Source: an uncultured Clostridia bacterium (GTDB taxonomy: Bacteria; Bacillota; Clostridia; Christensenellales; UBA1242). From it: a stretch of 6,455 bases of DNA. Of the stretch, positions 5,341 to 6,455 are shown one piece after another (within the stretch, counting starts at the first letter, position 1; the number at the start of each line of letters is the position of its first letter). The position numbers and the translations under genes were made by a program. The notes under the pieces are model-generated. The model was given only the letters and a program-made list of their open reading frames with translations, was not told the origin of the DNA and did not search any database. The stretch is taken from assembly GCA_934772445.1 (NCBI GenBank), contig CAKVMJ010000040.1, positions 1-6,455 of the forward strand. The letters are read 5' to 3'.

Positions 5341-6455
5341 TTAAAGCGCATCAAATTGAGCTCTAGTTATTCCCCAAGTTACATTTAATGTTTTACCTGA
5401 AGCATAATAATTCCAATAAGTTCCCCAACCACTAGGCTTCTCACTTGCTTCGCAATAAATTTTTAATGTGGATGAAGTATAATAAAATGGGGATTTATTA
5501 TATGAAGCACCTGAAATTGTTACTACAGATTTTGGAATAAATATTTTAACCAACTTAGAACAATTAAAAAATATATGGCTTCCTATTTCTGTTACAGAAT
5601 CACAAATAATTGTATTTCTGCAACCCAAAATCAATTTATTACTTTCAGTTTCTATTATCGCATTACAATTATTTCTACTATCATATTTTTTATTTCCTCT
5701 TTCAACCACAATACTAGTTACACTGCTAATATCAAAAGCTGTCTCTCCTATACTAATTACATTACTTGGTATAAAAATACTAGTTATATTTCTACAACCT
5801 GAAAATGCACCACTTCCTATGATTAAAACACTTTTAGATATTGTTATACTTGTTATTCCTGTACAACCAATAAATGCATTAATACCTATTTCTGTTATTG
5901 TATTAGTAATGATTGTATTTTTACAACCTTGAACTATTTTATTGCTATCAGTTTCTATTAGTGCATTACAATTTTCTCTACTATCAAATTTTGTATTTCC
6001 GCCCTCAACTATAATACTTATCACCTCTCTACAGCCAGCAAATGGAGCCCAATCTAAGTTTATCACACTGAATGGTAAAACTATTTTCTTTAAATTTACA
6101 CAAAAATAAAATGCAAATTCTCCTATACTTGTTACAGAATCAGGTATTGTTACATTAATAATATTCTGACATTGCGTAAATGTATAAGCCGCCACTTTTG
6201 TTATAGTATTAGGTAAAATAACACTAGTTATATTTCCATTTTTCTTAAATGTTGGAGATGATGATGTTCCAGCCACAAACCCACTTACAGGTTTTCCCTC
6301 ATACATATTAGGAATAACCACTTCTCCACTTGGAGATGTACTGCTTTCACCCGAAACTAAATATGAATTACCATCATCGGATAATGTAAATACTAAACCA
6401 GTTATAGATGCAGTTTTATTATAAAAAGAAGATAAAGAAGAATCTTTTAAATCTT
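5341..6455 (-). CDS. BspA-like leucine-rich repeat surface protein, 3' part (N-terminus outside window)
   Basis: The frame is open to the window edge, so 370 C-terminal residues are visible and the start codon is missing; the internal GTG at 6321 is not the real start. The first visible part (about residues 16-60) is the usual entry module: SITGLVFTLSDDG, then VVIPNMYEGKPVSGF. It leads into LRR_5-type (TpLRR/BspA) repeats of about 23 residues with the pattern hydrophobic-IP-x-S-V-T-x-IG-x-x-AF-x-x-C-x-x-hydrophobic. Between the repeats, a GN-x-K-(F/Y)-DSR-x-NCNA insert occurs twice (152-177 and 253-278). The C-terminal module, IYCEASEKPSGW then YWNYYASG and WG (about 332-361), is the typical end of these proteins in Bacillota. 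They are secreted or surface proteins implicated in adhesion in several host-associated organisms, including the founding BspA of Tannerella. No LPxTG motif or C-terminal membrane helix is visible, so any anchor must be N-terminal or absent. Confidence 0.9.
   Translation of the reverse strand, partial: DLKDSSLSSFYNKTASITGLVFTLSDDGNSYLVSGESSTSPSGEVVIPNMYEGKPVSGFVAGTSSSPTFKKNGNITSVILPNTITKVAAYTFTQCQNIINVTIPDSVTSIGEFAFYFCVNLKKIVLPFSVINLDWAPFAGCREVISIIVEGGNTKFDSRENCNALIETDSNKIVQGCKNTIITNTITEIGINAFIGCTGITSITISKSVLIIGSGAFSGCRNITSIFIPSNVISIGETAFDISSVTSIVVERGNKKYDSRNNCNAIIETESNKLILGCRNTIICDSVTEIGSHIFFNCSKLVKIFIPKSVVTISGASYNKSPFYYTSSTLKIYCEASEKPSGWGTYWNYYASGKTLNVTWGITRAQFDAL
5620..5697 (-). repeat. 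Second copy of the BspA-gene 303-bp internal repeat (conserved core)
   Basis: This 78-bp core encodes the GN-x-K ... GC insert of the BspA-like protein. It matches 5923-6000 at about 80% of bases by hand alignment (15 differences seen). The two copies are exactly 303 bp, or 101 codons, apart in frame, which marks a duplicated 101-residue unit rather than ordinary 23-residue repeat periodicity. Confidence 0.8.
5923..6000 (-). repeat. First copy of the BspA-gene 303-bp internal repeat (conserved core)
   Basis: This is the partner of 5620-5697, located N-terminally in the protein. It encodes the same insert with conservative changes (for example F to Y and D to E in the second copy). Confidence 0.8.

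Noticed and set aside
5575..5802. 75-codon plus-strand reading frame within the BspA-like gene
   Set aside because: Antisense shadow of the leucine-rich repeats; its Ser/Thr/Ile/Tyr-rich composition is as expected from the opposite strand.
536..6455. Alternative genetic code (UGA as Trp) suggested by mollicute-like AT content
   Set aside because: All Trp codons in the frames are TGG and the genes have normal lengths under the standard code. No gene uses TGA as stop, so the test is suggestive rather than strict.

Overview
The window is a very AT-rich stretch of bacterial chromosome with a tRNA, five long protein genes and one small gene. It most resembles a low-GC Bacillota (Firmicutes) genome, possibly a host-associated clostridial or Erysipelotrichia/RF39-like lineage. 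The evidence is AGGAG-type ribosome binding sites 5-9 bases before ATG, sigma-A-like TTGnnn/TATAAT promoters, short hairpin/U-tract terminators, a CCA-encoding tRNA-Arg(ACG), and a BspA-type leucine-rich surface protein. All Trp codons in the reading frames are TGG and no gene ends in TGA, which fits the standard bacterial code. The lineage is inference; no marker gene settles it.

Layout. Positions 5-81 hold tRNA-Arg with its own terminator. An AT-rich spacer follows. Then comes a divergent pair of unrecognised genes: a membrane-anchored protein on the minus strand (536-1450) and an acidic, cytoplasmic-looking protein on the plus strand (1612-2826). The second gene converges on a minus-strand YhhN-family (lysoplasmalogenase-like) membrane protein (2881-3588), and one long bidirectional hairpin separates them. 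About 800 bp of extremely AT-rich sequence follows without a protein gene. Inside it are two strong hairpins at 4129-4189, which could be a distal terminator or the end of a small RNA.

The most interesting part is 4428-5340. A minus-strand metallo-beta-lactamase-fold hydrolase (4428-5048) is transcribed divergently from a 43-residue cysteine-rich protein (5151-5282; 7 Cys, pattern C-x2-C-x-C-x-CC ... C-x-C) that standard gene calling could easily miss. Their intergenic region carries an 8-bp perfect inverted repeat overlapping the hydrolase -35 box, which suggests shared control. The small gene ends in a bidirectional terminator that also serves the last gene. That gene is the 3' part of a BspA-like leucine-rich repeat surface protein on the minus strand (5341 to the window end), whose 5' end lies outside the window.

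Every long gene appears to be its own transcription unit (alternating strands, own promoter, own terminator), so there is no multi-gene operon or obvious pathway here. No mobile element, CRISPR array, phage gene or integrase is visible.
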